Below, one piece after another: positions 32,881-43,674 of a stretch of DNA of 64,000 nucleotides. The stretch spans positions 72,988,026-73,052,025 of the forward strand of contig BTPG01000006.1 in the NCBI GenBank assembly GCA_036245525.1, given 5' to 3'. The position numbers and the translations under genes were made by a program. This DNA comes from Semisulcospira habei (taxonomy: Eukaryota; Mollusca; Gastropoda; Semisulcospiridae). A model generated the notes under the pieces. The model ran no database searches and was not told the origin of the DNA. It saw nothing but the letters and a program-made list of their open reading frames with translations. Every line of letters starts with the position of its first letter. Within the stretch, counting starts at the first letter, position 1.

Positions 32881-32959
32881 GTTATTCATGTTTTTGTACA
32901 AAAAGACGCTGATCATGACAGAATCCGACTTGAAGCCTTGCACTGCCAAAAGACGCAGA

Positions 32960-33115
32960 TTGTGTTGATGAAGTCAATGCAAATTTTACATAAAAAATAA
33001 CCAGCCGTCAAAGGAACATGGATACAAGATAGTTTAAGCAAGAGAAATAGATCCTCATTAGCCCTCAGGATCTGTTTCTCTTGCAGTTGGATTGTGTTCA
33101 ATTTTTCTCAATGTG
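32960..33115 (+). mobile_element. PalA element with short tip
   Basis: The hairpin at 33038-33085 (GCAAGAGAAATAGATCCTCA / AGGATCTGTTTCTCTTGC) lacks the GC-rich tip. AAATAG/CTGTTT is nearly symmetric. The flank CAAAGGAACATGGATACAAG lies on the left and CAGTTGGATTGTGTTCAATT on the right. Confidence 0.82.
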
Positions 33116-33170
33116 AATTCAACGTAAAAGATAACCAGTCGTCAAAGGAGCATGGGCGCAAAGTGGTTTG

Positions 33171-33393
33171 ACCCATATAATACTGAGGCTAAAAGCTTAA
33201 AAACTGTACACTGCCATATGCAAGCTACATTATAGTAATTACAGATAAGGATATTAGACCACAAGCTTTATTTCAAGGGTGGTGCCAGAATAGCTTGGCG
33301 CCTAGAGGCGCCAAGCTATTCTGGCACTACCCTTGAACAATTTTAGTCAAACTTATTTCACACACTGGTGTATTCCGAATGATAAGGGTTAAG
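33171..33393. mobile_element. PalB element (subfamily 2)
   Basis: Left GACCCATATAATACTGAGGC, right GATAAGGGTTAA. The core at 33272-33338 is TTCAAGGGTGGTGCCAGAAT with loop TAGA and an almost perfect stem. Confidence 0.87.
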
Positions 33394-33500
33394 GAAGAGG
33401 AATAGATCCTCGTGAGCCCCCGCAGGTGCGGGCTCATGAGGATCTATAGCTCGTGCGGTTGTGTTGTGTTCAGTTTTTCTCGGCAGCGAAGGGAGTAACA
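33392..33500 (+). mobile_element. PalA element abutting PalB
   Basis: The hairpin is at 33392-33457, beginning directly at the PalB right end. The right flank is TTGTGTTCAGTTTTTCTCGG, CAGCGAAGGGAG, TAA. Confidence 0.83.
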
Positions 33501-33614
33501 GAGAAAACACTACCTGATGTGTGGAAAACCACAGCAGATATGCTTACTTACATTATTATTATAAACATGTGCACTTGAGAACGATGAAAATCGGAAATAA
33601 CACGTAAATAATAT

Positions 33615-33830
33615 GGAAGGTTACAAAGTAAAGTAGATTATAGCACTGTCAGGGGAGAGAAATGTGCATGATCGACCAGTGATCATAGATCTACTGTGGC
33701 CAAAGCACAAAAAAAAAAAAAAAAGATTTTTTTTTGTGCTTTGGCCACAGTAGATCTATGATCACTGGTCGATCATGCACATTTCTCTCCCCTGACAGTG
33801 CTATAATCTACTTTACTTTGTAACCTTCCT
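33615..33830. repeat. PalG: 216-bp near-perfect palindrome
   Basis: Arms of 93-94 bp (from GGAAGGTTACAAAGTAAAGT inward through GAAATGTGCATGATCGACCA to CTTTGGCCACAG-type sequence and GTGCTTTGGCC) are identical in complement by eye, around an A/T loop (33709-33738). A second, one-armed copy lies at 63790-63910. Confidence 0.95.
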
Positions 33831-34320
33831 AAAATATTAGCACTGGCAGTCTCCCCTTTTCTTTTCACGTAAATAATATTGTCGGGGGGCAGTAGTCCAG
33901 GTGATGTCTCATAAAATTGGTCCCTGAAAACAGGTTCCGTTGCATCCTCATTCAGCATTTCATTACAAATTGGAAGATACTGTAAATGGGCTTGGTGCAA
34001 CTGGTAACCCTCTCTCTCCAACCCTTTTATCACGAATTGATCCATCCTGACCAGACTCCATACTTTCATGAAAGTCTACGCCTCCAGCAGACAGAAACAA
34101 TTCGCATATAGAATGAAACTGTAAGAAATGAGGCCCGAGGAATGGGTCTGAGTGAGGTAATCTCCCGGAAGCAATTATAGAGTGAGATATTAATGCGCAA
34201 ATAACTGTCCACTGCTGTCACATCACCAAGGGAGGGAATTTTATCACCAAGGGAGAGAATTTTATCACCATTGTTCTTTACGGGTTATCAGCGTGTGGGA
34301 AAACGCAACGGGACAATTAT
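33831..34320. other. Unassigned sequence with PalG-linked flank
   Basis: AGCACTGGCAGTCTCCCCTT continues the PalG-linked sequence seen reversed at about 63797-63815. The minus-strand open frame to 34069 has no recognisable domain. GGGAGRGAATTTTATCACCA repeats at about 34231-34268. Confidence 0.5.
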
Positions 34321-34326
34321 TCGACT

Positions 34327-34360
34327 TTTGTTGTTGTTGTTGTTGTTGTTATTGTTGCGG
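34327..34360. repeat. (GTT)n
   Basis: Short trinucleotide run. Confidence 0.95.
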
Positions 34361-34830
34361 TCAGTTTTTTTCTGGAAGAACGCTAAATGGGGGGCTGGTG
34401 TGTGATTTTGTACTTTATGGCCCTGAACCGCAAGATCCAAAATAAAAGACCACGTAAGAACATTGTTAGAACTATTTTTCCCAATTTTTTTTCCATCGAG
34501 AAAAGATAACTTTATCTTGCCTTGAGCTGAACCATTTTATTTTCAGTCCTTTCCACTGGGAAACGGTTAATGTGTGCTGGTCTTCTGCGATTTTGGACAT
34601 TGCGGCTTGTAGCCGCAGACCAGCAGGAACATCACACGGAGATAAATTTATCTTGGTCTGGACTTTAAAACTTGTTTTTAAATGGTTCTTGAAAGGTTCT
34701 GGCCACGGAAGTTGTTAATGAGGACTTCAACCTGCTTTGTACGCTGAGAGCTTCAGTCGACATTTCCGTATGCTGGAACTGTTTCCCTGTGGACAACATA
34801 TAAGTTCAGGAAATAGACGGTCCATGATAG
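34361..34830. repeat. Decayed PalL hairpin repeats
   Basis: CTGGTCTTCTGCGATTTTGG, ACATTGCGGCTTGTAGCCGC and AGACCAGCAG at about 34577-34626 resemble the hairpin at 52272-52346. A weaker copy is near 34394-34445 (GCTGGTGTGTGATTTTGTAC). Confidence 0.5.
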
Positions 34831-35051
34831 TTAAGCCATTCTGCCCGCGACACACCACAGCAAGATATGGCTCGACCATGATAGTTCAAAGTTCAAGGGT
34901 GGTGGCAGAATAGCTTGGCGCCGATAGGCGCCAAGCTATTCTGCCACCACCCTTGAACTATCATGACCGACCCGTCTCCTGAATTGTAATGCAGTCCTCA
35001 GAGGATCACTCCAAAATGTGGGTATTTCCTACCTCGGGCACAATGAGTTAA
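34831..35051. mobile_element. PalB element, complete, TTAA-bounded
   Basis: A 221-bp element: TTAAGCCATTCTGCCCGCGA to CACAATGAGTTAA. The central stem GGGTGGTGGCAGAATAGCTT / AAGCTATTCTGCCACCACCC has loop GATA. Both arms have GTGGCAG where others have GTGCCAG. AGTTCAA is duplicated at the left arm start. Confidence 0.92.
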
Positions 35052-35064
35052 AGGGTGTTGAATC

Positions 35065-35135
35065 AATATCGTGGCGCTTGAGGCGCTAAGTTATTTATGC
35101 ACCACCTTATGACCCATCATGGTCGATTCAGATCT
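35065..35135. repeat. PalB fragment
   Basis: TGGCGCTTGAGGCGCTAAG, CACCACCTTATG and CATCATGGTCGATTCAG; decayed. Confidence 0.5.
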
Positions 35136-35187
35136 TTCTGTAGTGTGTCAGGGCGGAATGTGATTATCTGTACATACAATCTCAACA

Positions 35188-35290
35188 AAGAAAGGAACAC
35201 ACTTAGAAAGAATAACTACGACGCAATTTATTTAAGTGTGCTCTACTTTCTCTCTGGGATCGTCTTTGCATTTTACGCGCATTGCAGACA
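35188..35290. repeat. PalK-related hairpin, decayed
   Basis: CAAAGAAAGGAACACACTTA on the left, TTAAGTGTGCTCTACTTTCT on the right, then GCATTTTACGCGCATTGCAG. Confidence 0.65.
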
Positions 35291-35307
35291 CCTTTCGTAT
35301 CTGGATT

Positions 35308-35377
35308 TTAACTCATTCGAGACGTGCCGCCTACGGATACGCGGCGATCCGTAGGCGGCACGTCTCGAATGAGTTAA
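35308..35377. mobile_element. PalC element, complete, TTAA-bounded
   Basis: A 70-bp element: TTAACTCATTCGAGACGTGC, CGCCTACGGAT, then ATCCGTAGGCGGCACGTCTC to GAGTTAA. Both arms have CCTACGG where other copies have CCTCCGG. Confidence 0.93.
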
Positions 35378-35650
35378 TTATCTACGTGCAAGGCTGAGAC
35401 CACAAATACGGTGACAGAGCTGATGCCCGTGTTACGTGTACTTGTAGCACTTTCATCTCCAACCACACGCATCCCAGGAGTTTTGCCAGTGACCTTTTCA
35501 GATCAGGTCACGTGCTGCGGACACGCATGCGTACTTTAACCATCGCTGTATTCCCATGTTGATAACCCGCCACAATCTAGTCCCTAGTTGAACAATCCAA
35601 AACATCGTTAGTTCGAGAAACGCAGACCCGAAAGTGATTTTAACCATTTC
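35378..35650. other. Unassigned sequence
   Basis: No recognised feature. Confidence 0.4.
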
Positions 35651-35722
35651 AGCAAGAGGCATAGATCCTTATGATCGCCGCGTGCAGCATGTAAACCAGC
35701 TCACGAGAATCTGTTTCCCAAG
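35651..35722. repeat. PalA hairpin, degenerate
   Basis: GCAAGAGGCATAGATCCTTA faces CTCACGAGAATCTGTTTCCC; the tip is lost. Confidence 0.65.
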
Positions 35723-35991
35723 CAGAGTTTGTTGTACGACTGGTTGGTCAGAGTACAATCAAACCAGTTTGGTCGCAACTGCTTTATCAACAGAGAACCT
35801 TGGAGACCAGTAGAAAATTCAATGTCGTTAGTTCGATCCCGGTCAGTACAGCTGTTGGACTTGCAGTCCAGCAAGAAAACTTGATTGAATACCGCCCTTG
35901 TAGAAGCAGTAGACAGTAAATGTATTTTTTTTGTGGAAAGGCGAGAATTTCCTTGCAAAATACCGCTAAAGTTCCGTAAATGAAAAAAACT

Positions 35992-36205
35992 GTAACTCAT
36001 TCTGCCCGCTACACAGCACAGCAAGACATGGTTCGACCATGATAGTTCAAGGGTTGTGGCAGAATAGCTTGGCGCCGATAGGCGCCAAGCTATTCTGCCA
36101 CCACCCTTGAACTATCACGGTCGATCTGACTCCTGAATTGTAATGCAGTCCTCAGAGGATAATTCTAAAATACGGGTATTTCGTACGTAGGACACAATGA
36201 GTTAA
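35992..36205. mobile_element. PalB element
   Basis: About 214 bp: left GTAACTCATTCTGCCCGCTA (TTAA mutated), right ACACAATGAGTTAA. It shares GTGGCAG in both arms with the copy at 34831, so the two are sister copies. Confidence 0.9.
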
Positions 36206-36330
36206 AGTCAGTAAAACTCAGATATAAGAAATCGGCAGGTGACAAAAGCTTCTGATAAATTGTTTTTATTTCTGACTTTGCTGTATCTGACCTTGTTATA
36301 CACGAAGCAGACTCTAATAAAAAATATTTG

Positions 36331-36420
36331 AGAAGAGCAGAAACAACACAACGTATCGGATCATAGATCCGTCATCAGGATGACGGGTTTATGATCCAAT
36401 AGGTTGTGTTGTTTCTTCTC
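36331..36420. repeat. 90-bp hairpin
   Basis: GAAGAGCAGAAACAACACAA, GGATCATAGATCCGTCATC / GATGACGGGTTTATGATCC, TTGTGTTGTTTCTTCTC. Several mismatches. No second copy is seen. Confidence 0.8.
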
Positions 36421-36472
36421 TGTGTTGCTTCTTTTTTTTTATCCTACTTCAGAGTTTTTTATTTTTATTTTA

Positions 36473-36700
36473 GGCTGTTGACTTCACACATGGCAGAATG
36501 CCCCTGATGGATTCACTCCGGAAGCAAACTAAGCGCCAACAATTTGCCCAAAGGTACATAATAAATAATGTGTTTCCTACCACTTCAGCGTTTCCTTTAT
36601 TGTTGGCTGTTGATTTCACAGGGCAGAATGCCCCTGATGGATTCACTCCGAAAGCAAACTACACGCCAACAAGTTGTCCAAAGCTACATACGTCCCTGCG
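36473..36700 (+). repeat. 130-bp tandem duplication
   Basis: GGCTGTTGACTTCACACATG.. and GGCTGTTGATTTCACAGGGC both continue with GCAGAATGCCCCTGATGGAT, TCACTCCG.AAGCAAACTA and CGCCAACAA.TTG.CCAAAG. Confidence 0.92.
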
Positions 36701-36990
36701 GGGGTTTCTGTATCCTTATTTGTCTGAGGGACCAATTGTGTGCTGATCTGTGACTTGTCACCTTACGTGATGACCGGCACACAACTGTGGACTGTAGACC
36801 TTTGCCTTGGGAATGTAATGGGGGTAAAAAAGCTTTAATAAGCTGAATAACCTATGCAAAGCTTGATAGCATCATTCTGATGATGATGAACGCTGTATGA
36901 TGGTAATGCGAGTGTTGGTGGTGCGAGATGGTGTAAATATGTTATGACGCAGATTGTGTTCTGCAATCTTCGTTAATGCCACGCCAGAGA
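36701..36990. other. Unassigned sequence
   Basis: No recognised feature. Confidence 0.4.
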
Positions 36991-37112
36991 GCCCTAGCAG
37001 GAACATGGATACAAAATAGTCTCAGCAAGAGACATAGATCATCATGAGCCCCCGCATGAGGATCTATGTCTCTTGCACATAGATCGTGTTTACATTTTCG
37101 CGGCAGTCAAGG
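36990..37112 (+). mobile_element. PalA element with short right arm
   Basis: CAGGAACATGGATACAAAAT, GCAAGAGACATAGATCATCA and a right arm beginning directly at GCATGAGGATCTATGTCTCT. The right flank is TTTTCGCGGCAGTCAAGGGG. Confidence 0.82.
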
Positions 37113-37667
37113 GGATTGTGTGGGTGACATAATGTGCGATACATAATTCTGAGAGGGCACATGGGATTCTAACTGCATTTACTGAAGGCATGACATTCTC
37201 TGCAATAGTTTTTGCTTTTTTGACTCGGACTCTGAACCCTAAACAACCATCCATCCCACGGCTCCCTCCCGTTTTATAGGTAGAGGGCCATTGCGATCCA
37301 GTTTCGGGCGATGTGGTCCAGTACGGTCAATAACGTCCCTTTGAGACTATTGTATAATATTACAGCCCGTGTCTGCACTCACCAAATTAATTCCCCTGAA
37401 AGCGAGGTCAAAATGGTGAAGATGAAGGTGAAGGTCACAGCCTCGTTCTGACTAGCGCTCAGCAGCATCTGTCGTCTGCCTAAGGCGATAGGCTATAAAT
37501 TCTGACGACTTTCATAGGAGAAGAAGAGATGTACATAAGCGAAACCATGTGCGGGTGACAGACTTGAACCCAGATGTAGTCCACAGAGTTGCGGAATTTC
37601 AAGAGACCCCTTGCCGTGTGCAGAAAGAGGGCTCCACAACAGCTGACAGTACATGCACGTGTGTTGG
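37113..37667. other. Unassigned sequence
   Basis: GACAGACTTGAACCCAGATG near 37557 looks like a reversed tRNA T-arm (box B), but no matching box A is seen. Nothing else. Confidence 0.4.
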
Positions 37668-38110
37668 TGACAGTCCTAAACTCAGAAATCATCAGCAGTC
37701 TTACCAAGACATAGATGCAAATGTGTACTGCTCATAACATCTTTTCAACGAGAGGTATAGATTCCCATGTGCCGCTGCACCTGCAGGAGCACATGAGAAT
37801 CCATGCCTTTTGCAAAAGTGTAGTCACAGTGTCAAACCCAGGTGACATTGAGGCTCAAACCCAGAAAATCAGCATCAGTCTTACCAACATAGATGTAAAC
37901 ACACTGCTCATTTTGACAATCCTTTCAGCAAGAGGTATTGATTCTCATGTGCCCCTGCAGCTGCAAGGGCGCATGGGAATCTATGCCTTTTGCAAAACGG
38001 GAGGTTGCAGCATTTACTGGCCGCCTTTGTGGCTTCAGGGGAGAGAACGCTCACGAGAATCTGCGCTACTGGCAGACGGGAGATTCCAGCGTTTATTGTC
38101 CGCCTTTGGG
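37668..38110 (+). repeat. 180-bp tandem repeat carrying PalA hairpins
   Basis: Hairpins start at 37747 and 37928, about 180 bp apart, each preceded by CAGTCTTACCAA.ACATAGATG. Both hairpins have CATGTGC and GATTC in their arms instead of CATGAGC and GATCC. A third, decayed half follows (CTCACGAGAATCTGCGC). Confidence 0.85.
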
Positions 38111-38334
38111 GTGACATTTCAATTTTCGAAGCAATGGCGCAATGTTTCATCGTGACACTCCGGCAGCCCCATGATTGGCTGTCTCCCATCTCTTGGGCTG
38201 TTCCCCATCACCAGGGGATTTTTGGAGCGATTTCCATCACTCAGGAATTTTCTTTCTTTCAGGGTGAATGATGCGGCCCTAAAAGCAAGTAACATGTTCC
38301 TTTTCAGCACACGAAGCACACATTTGTAAACTCC

Positions 38335-38550
38335 TTCCACTGCCCATTGGACGCAGATTGTGTTTTTCAAATCATCGTAAATCTAACGTCAAAGATTAGA
38401 TCCCCAGTCGTCAAAGGAACTTGGATAAAAAGTGGTTTCAGCAAGAGGCATAGACCCTCATGAGCCCCCGCAACTGCGGGGTCTCATGAGGATCTATACA
38501 TCTTGCGGCTGAGTGGTGTTCATCTTTTTCTCGGCAGTGAAGGGATTTAA
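38335..38550 (+). mobile_element. PalA element, nearly full length
   Basis: CCACTGCCCATTGGACGCAG, ATTGTGTTTTTCAAATCATC, CGTCAAAGGAACTTGG, hairpin 38441-38506, then TTTTTCTCGGCAGTGAAGGG. It shows the whole family layout. Confidence 0.88.
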
Positions 38551-38915
38551 ATGCCTTATTAAGAAAATCAACCGGACACTTATTTTTCTCGATGAAACAG
38601 GAGTGGGTTATGATGACCCGTTGCAAGTCCCAAAGAAACACGAGAATCTAAACTTCGAACTGTTGTTGAAAGGCCTCGGCCATAATGGTCAATCGACCTC
38701 CCGCGGTTTGCACGGTGAGCGAAGTAAACCAGTTCAGTTTGGTCAATAAGGGATCTCTACGCTTGGAATGCCCATATGAGCTCCACCCCACCCATCAAAA
38801 GTTTTGCCAGCCTTCTTTTTATACTGGCCAATGATTGGGTTGGTTCACTATGCATCTCTCATGGATTTTTACGTCTGCACAAGTGAGAAGTCGGCTCTGT
38901 GAAAACCAGAATCCA
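38551..38915. other. Mostly unassigned
   Basis: GGCCATAATGGTCAATCGAC and CTCCCGCGG near 38677-38705 may be PalB scraps. Nothing else is recognised. Confidence 0.4.
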
Positions 38916-38990
38916 GTAAGCAAACTGTCCTCTGGCCCACTTCCACCTACTTTTTCACTGCGAGAGTCAACTGAGGTCGACATATTAAAA
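38916..38990. repeat. PalD half-copy (left arm), decayed
   Basis: CCAGTAAGCAAACTGTCCTC, TGGCCCACTTCCACC, then the resemblance stops. Confidence 0.5.
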
Positions 38991-39314
38991 AAAAAAAAGG
39001 ACGTATTTTGTTCAATTATGGTGTCAGTTTTTCTTTGTACACGCACGTTTGTGATGCATGTAAATTACTTTTTTTGTGTGTCATTGCAAAGTGACACCTT
39101 CCTCGACGCACTCTAAACATGTGACCCTGACATTGAGGAGGTCGATGGTACTTCAGCATGTAGCTGATCTCTTAATGGGAGCCATCAGGGCATCACAAAG
39201 CTTAGCTGATTGGACATTATCCCAGAGTTATTTCAACCTGTTTTTTTTTTTTCTTCTCCTGAACGTCACCGAGTTAATTTTCTTCTTATAGCCCTTCATT
39301 TATAACTTTCCATC
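38991..39314. other. Unassigned sequence
   Basis: Poly-A (38988) and poly-T (39241) runs; nothing else is recognised. Confidence 0.4.
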
Positions 39315-39380
39315 TGCAAGAGACATAGATTCACATGAGCCCCTGCTGTTGCAGGGGCTCATGAGAATCTATCTCGCTTG
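39315..39380. repeat. PalA hairpin
   Basis: TGCAAGAGACATAGATTCAC / TGAGAATCTATCTCGCTTGC with tip GAGCCCCTGCTGTTGCAGGGGCTC. The CCCTGC/GCAGGG change is present in both arms. Confidence 0.88.
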
Positions 39381-39571
39381 CTGACCAAGATCGGCTCAAG
39401 ACGTGTTTATTTGGCTGAAGCGTGCGGATGTTTTATTGGTAACTGGTTTGATCAGTGGGCCACTTAAAATGAAAGGACCGAGAGGAGAAAACGCGCAATG
39501 AACTTGGAATGAACAACCAGCAATGAATGAATGAATGGAACCGACCGAAAGCTGAACAAGTGAAAGAAAGG

Positions 39572-39850
<279 letters not shown>

Positions 39851-40014
39851 CATTAATTTACTCAACTGTGATGCTCGAAACAATGTATACAGCTACCAAG
39901 CGACAGCAAGAGTAATGGAGCCTAATGCTCCGACGCAACCTCGGAGTGCATTAAGTGCATTTATATTGCTTTTTGCAGATAAATGACATTCATTTTTGGA
40001 ATAAAGTTACCCGT

Positions 40015-40096
40015 GTTTACCCTTTGGCTGTCCGTAGAGCTTTTATCGAGGTTATTCCAGCAGGAATCGCCTCGACAAAAAGCGGTACCGACAGTC
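40015..40096. repeat. PalH hairpin, decayed
   Basis: ACCCTTTGGCTGTCCGTAGA, TTCCAGCAGGAATCGCCTCG and ACAAAAAGCGGTACCGACAG follow the order of PalH at 56760. Confidence 0.75.
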
Positions 40097-40318
40097 GATA
40101 GTTTTACATTATCATCACATGACAACGATTTCGACACGAACGAAATGTATTTCCTGTTTGCTCTGAGCGAATAAATAGCAAGACCAGTAAATCTGCATCC
40201 TGTGAAAAGGATGTGGACGCGGAGGTTTCATGAGAATACATCGATCGTGTTTGCGCGTATCCTCGTAACTAACAAATGTGGTTCAGAGAAAAACGAAAAG
40301 AAAACCCAAAACCCAACA
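40097..40318. other. Unassigned sequence
   Basis: No recognised feature. Confidence 0.4.
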
Positions 40319-40349
40319 ACAGGGAAAAAAAAACAAAAAAAAAACAAAC

Positions 40350-40380
<31 letters not shown>

Positions 40381-40480
40381 AAACGAAAAAAAGAAAAAAC
40401 GAAGCAAGCAAGCAAACAATCAAACAAAGAAATAATAATAGTAAAAAAACAAAGAAAGAAACACACTAAGAAAAAAAGAG
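40319..40480. repeat. A-rich low complexity
   Basis: Poly-A with C and G interruptions. Confidence 0.9.
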
Positions 40481-40921
40481 AAGAAAACAAGATGGGATGA
40501 ACCATAACCCACAATGTCCCTTCTATATGAGAGCTGTCCTCGCTGTCAATGGTCTCTACCTTTTGTCTTTGGCCTGATTCTGATGTTGAATTATCTCCTT
40601 AATTGAAAAAGTCTCGCAGATCTGCCAATGCGTCAGTAAGTTCTATAAGGGGCGCAGCACATACGCGTCATTGATTTGTCAAACGTCATTTGTCATGACG
40701 TAAGTTTTACTTTTTACGTAATATGAGTTTCACTTTCGCCTCATAGGCTTGAGAAAATGGTGACAAAACTATAACTTCATGGTACAATTTCAGTCTTGCT
40801 GTAATTTGTGTGAAAGCAGGTTGACTTTACCTAGCTACATGATATACTAAATACACGGGTGACCTGCATGCTCTTCCGAAAGCGCGTCGATGTGTGTGTG
40901 CGTGCGTGCGGGTGCGCTCCA

Positions 40922-40992
40922 AACATCTCAAAGAGGCATAGATCTTCATGCGCCTGGAAGGCTCATGAGGAGCTGTTCCTCCTGGAGATGCG
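40922..40992. repeat. PalA2 hairpin inside F copy 2, decayed
   Basis: ACATCTCAAAGAGGCATAGA on the left and CTCCTGGAGATG on the right; CATGCGCC occurs in the left arm only. Confidence 0.75.
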
Positions 40993-40995
40993 CGC

Positions 40996-41159
<164 letters not shown>

Positions 41160-41526
41160 GCGCGCGGAGGAGAGAATGACGTCATATTTAGAGTATTATA
41201 TCACTGTCTGCGTGGTAACGTGGGGGTTGCCTCTTATACGTCACCGCCACTGTATGATTTTCTCTAGAAGTAAAGTTTTTTTTTAGTGTTTTAATTTTTT
41301 TCTGAAAAGAATTAATTTTTACTAAAGAAGTTGAAAGGATACAAAGCTGGCTAACTAACCCATCCAATGTCTTTCTGCAAACTAGTTATATGCAAAAGTT
41401 CAAGTAAATTTGACAAAAATTACGGACTCTAATCTGGGTCAACCGACTACCTATAAACGGTTGTTTATGTCTTCAATGAGACATTGAGGAATTACAAAAT
41501 GCTCGGAGGCTCTCTTAGCCACCCAC

Positions 41527-41744
41527 TTAACTCATTCTACCCCATCACCGAAATCCCCAAATGTTGCCGTTTTCCTCTGAAGACTGCATTGCAGTGCAGA
41601 ACATAGATCGATTATGATAGTTCAAGGGTGATGCCAGAATAGCGGCTTGGCGCCCCGAGGCTTAGGCGCCAAGCTATTCTGGCATCACCCTTGAACTATC
41701 ATGGTCTTATTTTGCTGTGGTGTGTCTAGGATAGAATGAGTTAA
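41527..41744. mobile_element. PalB element nested in F copy 2, empty site known
   Basis: 218 bp with TTAA at both ends (41527-41530 and 41741-41744) and termini CTCATTCTACCCC / GATAGAATGAG. F copies 1 and 3 have a single TTAA at the same place, between CTTAGCCACCC and the CCAAGT block when read in this orientation. The core has GGGTGATGCCAGAATAGC with GATGCC/GGCATC in both arms. The left tip carries an extra CGG. Confidence 0.95.
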
Positions 41745-42032
41745 GAAAATATTTCGCCAAGTTCAGTTCAAGATTGTGTGTACAGAAATATCGGAGATTC
41801 TCTTGATTACACACTGACATACGCACATACATACGCACATACGGCGCTTCGCGCCAAATGTACGTTCAGCAGCGAGGTTAGCGTAACTAGACATGACGTA
41901 ATTTGTATCTTGTTACTTCAATTGTTAGAGGTTTAGCCTGCCCGCCTTTGACATCATGGACATGCTATTAAATTCGCCCCACCGCGACCCGTCCTAAAAA
42001 TAGTCCCTTCTATAAATAGAAGGGACTTAAAA

Positions 42033-42275
42033 GAAACACTAAATAAACAAGCATTTGCGAGGATAATTATGTGTTCCAAGGCTTTCTTCACAAGACGGTA
42101 CTGGGCATTTTTCTCTTTAGCTACAGGTTTCAGATTTTCTCAGAAAATGGGACAAAACAAAAAAATGAATGTAGGCAGCCGCATCGAAACATGATCTCGC
42201 GTCAAAATGTCACTGACTTACGAGGTTGCGCGCGAACACAATCGATGTGCCTCTTGTGTGCAGGTATCAATCCCA
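42033..42275. other. Unassigned sequence
   Basis: No recognised feature. Confidence 0.4.
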
Positions 42276-42502
42276 TTAACACCCTTCGCTGCCAGTGGAC
42301 TGACCCAAATCACTACGCAAATCATGTCATGGAAACCATGGGAAATTCGACTCGACCCCGTCCTTTCAAGGAACATGGATGTAAATCAGCAAAGCAAGAG
42401 GCAGAGAACATCATGAGCTCCCCGCACCGGCGGGGGGCTCATGATGTTCTTTGCCTCTTGCAATTGTTAGGCGTTCATATTTCCCGGCAGCGACGGGGTT
42501 AA
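42276..42502 (+). mobile_element. PalA element, complete, TTAA-bounded
   Basis: A 227-bp element: TTAACACCCTTCGCTGCCAG at the left, CGGCAGCGACGGGGTTAA at the right, giving inverted termini CCCTTCGCTGCC/GGCAGCGACGGG. The hairpin at 42395-42461 has GAACATCATGAG/CTCATGATGTTC in its arms where the consensus has GATCCTCATGAG, a double symmetric change. Confidence 0.93.
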
Positions 42503-43230
42503 CATTCTCTAACGAAGGAGGCTGTTTGGGTTTACACCAAGAGTGTCTGAGCTATTGTTGGGTTTGTACTTGTAAATGGACCCAACCACGCAACGTTGGC
42601 ACTTACCCACCCGTAACACGCACTTGACATTACAATGCACACGGAAGCGGGACCAGCGAAATCCGGCAACAAGATCTCTGTCATGGGGTAGGCCGGATGG
42701 AGGGGGTGGAATGTGGGGGGTGAGTGAATGCCGGGAAAACAAACTCTGCAGCTGAAATATCACTGTGCATCTCGTCGTAAACAACTAAACTGCAGTTTCT
42801 GTCAAAAGAATGTGTGTTTTGGAAAAAAAAGAAGAAAGAAAGATAGCTCGTCCGTTAAAAAGGCTTGGTAAATCAAAGTGGCACAGTTGCAGTGCGCCTG
42901 AATTGATCAGTGTTCAGGTCGTATTCCATAGGTAATGGCTGTCCCTGTCCCCCATAACCCGCCAGTAACGGCCGTCTATTGTCACCCCGGTGCTGTGAAC
43001 GTTAAAGCCCGGACTAACCAACCACACAGCAATACAAAAACAGTATCAACAACAACAACAACAACAACAACAACAACCAGCAGACGAATTCCAGGCTGCG
43101 GGGATTCATGGGGTTGCATGTCTCTCAGTATAATTTCATACAGATCTACAACTGCGAGGTTCAGATTCTAATCAGCCCCTGCACCCGATCTTGGTCGGTA
43201 AGCCTGATAAAGGTTTGGCCCAGCCGCTCT
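42503..43230. other. Mostly unassigned; (CAA)n at 43045-43078
   Basis: A short CAA trinucleotide run is the only clear feature. Confidence 0.5.
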
Positions 43231-43278
43231 CTAATTCCTTCGAGACTGCGGATATGCGGCACGTCTCGAAGGCGTTAA
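43231..43278. repeat. PalC element, internally deleted
   Basis: CCTTCGAGACTGCGGATATG then GCGGCACGTCTCGAAGGCG and TTAA: the outer arms remain, most of the stem is gone. Confidence 0.7.
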
Positions 43279-43674
43279 ATTGCGAGTGTTAAAGGGACGG
43301 GTCCCGGAAGTGAACCTGCGGCTACAGCTGCAGCGCGGAGGGCGCTAGCCTTTCCTGCTGGACGCTATGATTCAAACGACGTCATTCATTGCGTGTGCAT
43401 TTATATACGCCGGCCGACGGTTAAAGAATCTATGTATTTAACTTCCTTCAAGAGAGACAGTCAGGTGTTCAACCTACAATTCTGAGCGAGAACAAACAAT
43501 TAGAGGAAAACACGGCACACAGTTTCAACAGGAACGGACAGCCTGCGGCCCGTAATGTATGTTGGACTTTACGGTCTGAAAATATTGTAATCGATAGAAA
43601 ACACTGTCGTTGAGAGAGACTTTGAAAACATGCCTCTGGTGATTTAACCACTTTAATTGCTGTTGACGACACCG
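43279..43674. other. Unassigned sequence
   Basis: No recognised feature. Confidence 0.4.

Noticed and set aside
33773..34069. A 98-codon minus-strand frame
   Set aside because: Its C-terminal third is read from the PalG palindrome, so it is not an independent gene.
37540..37600. Possible tRNA T-arm (GACTTGAACCCAGATG reversed)
   Set aside because: No matching box A or acceptor stem; the same applies to the box B-like motifs near 35822 and 56652.
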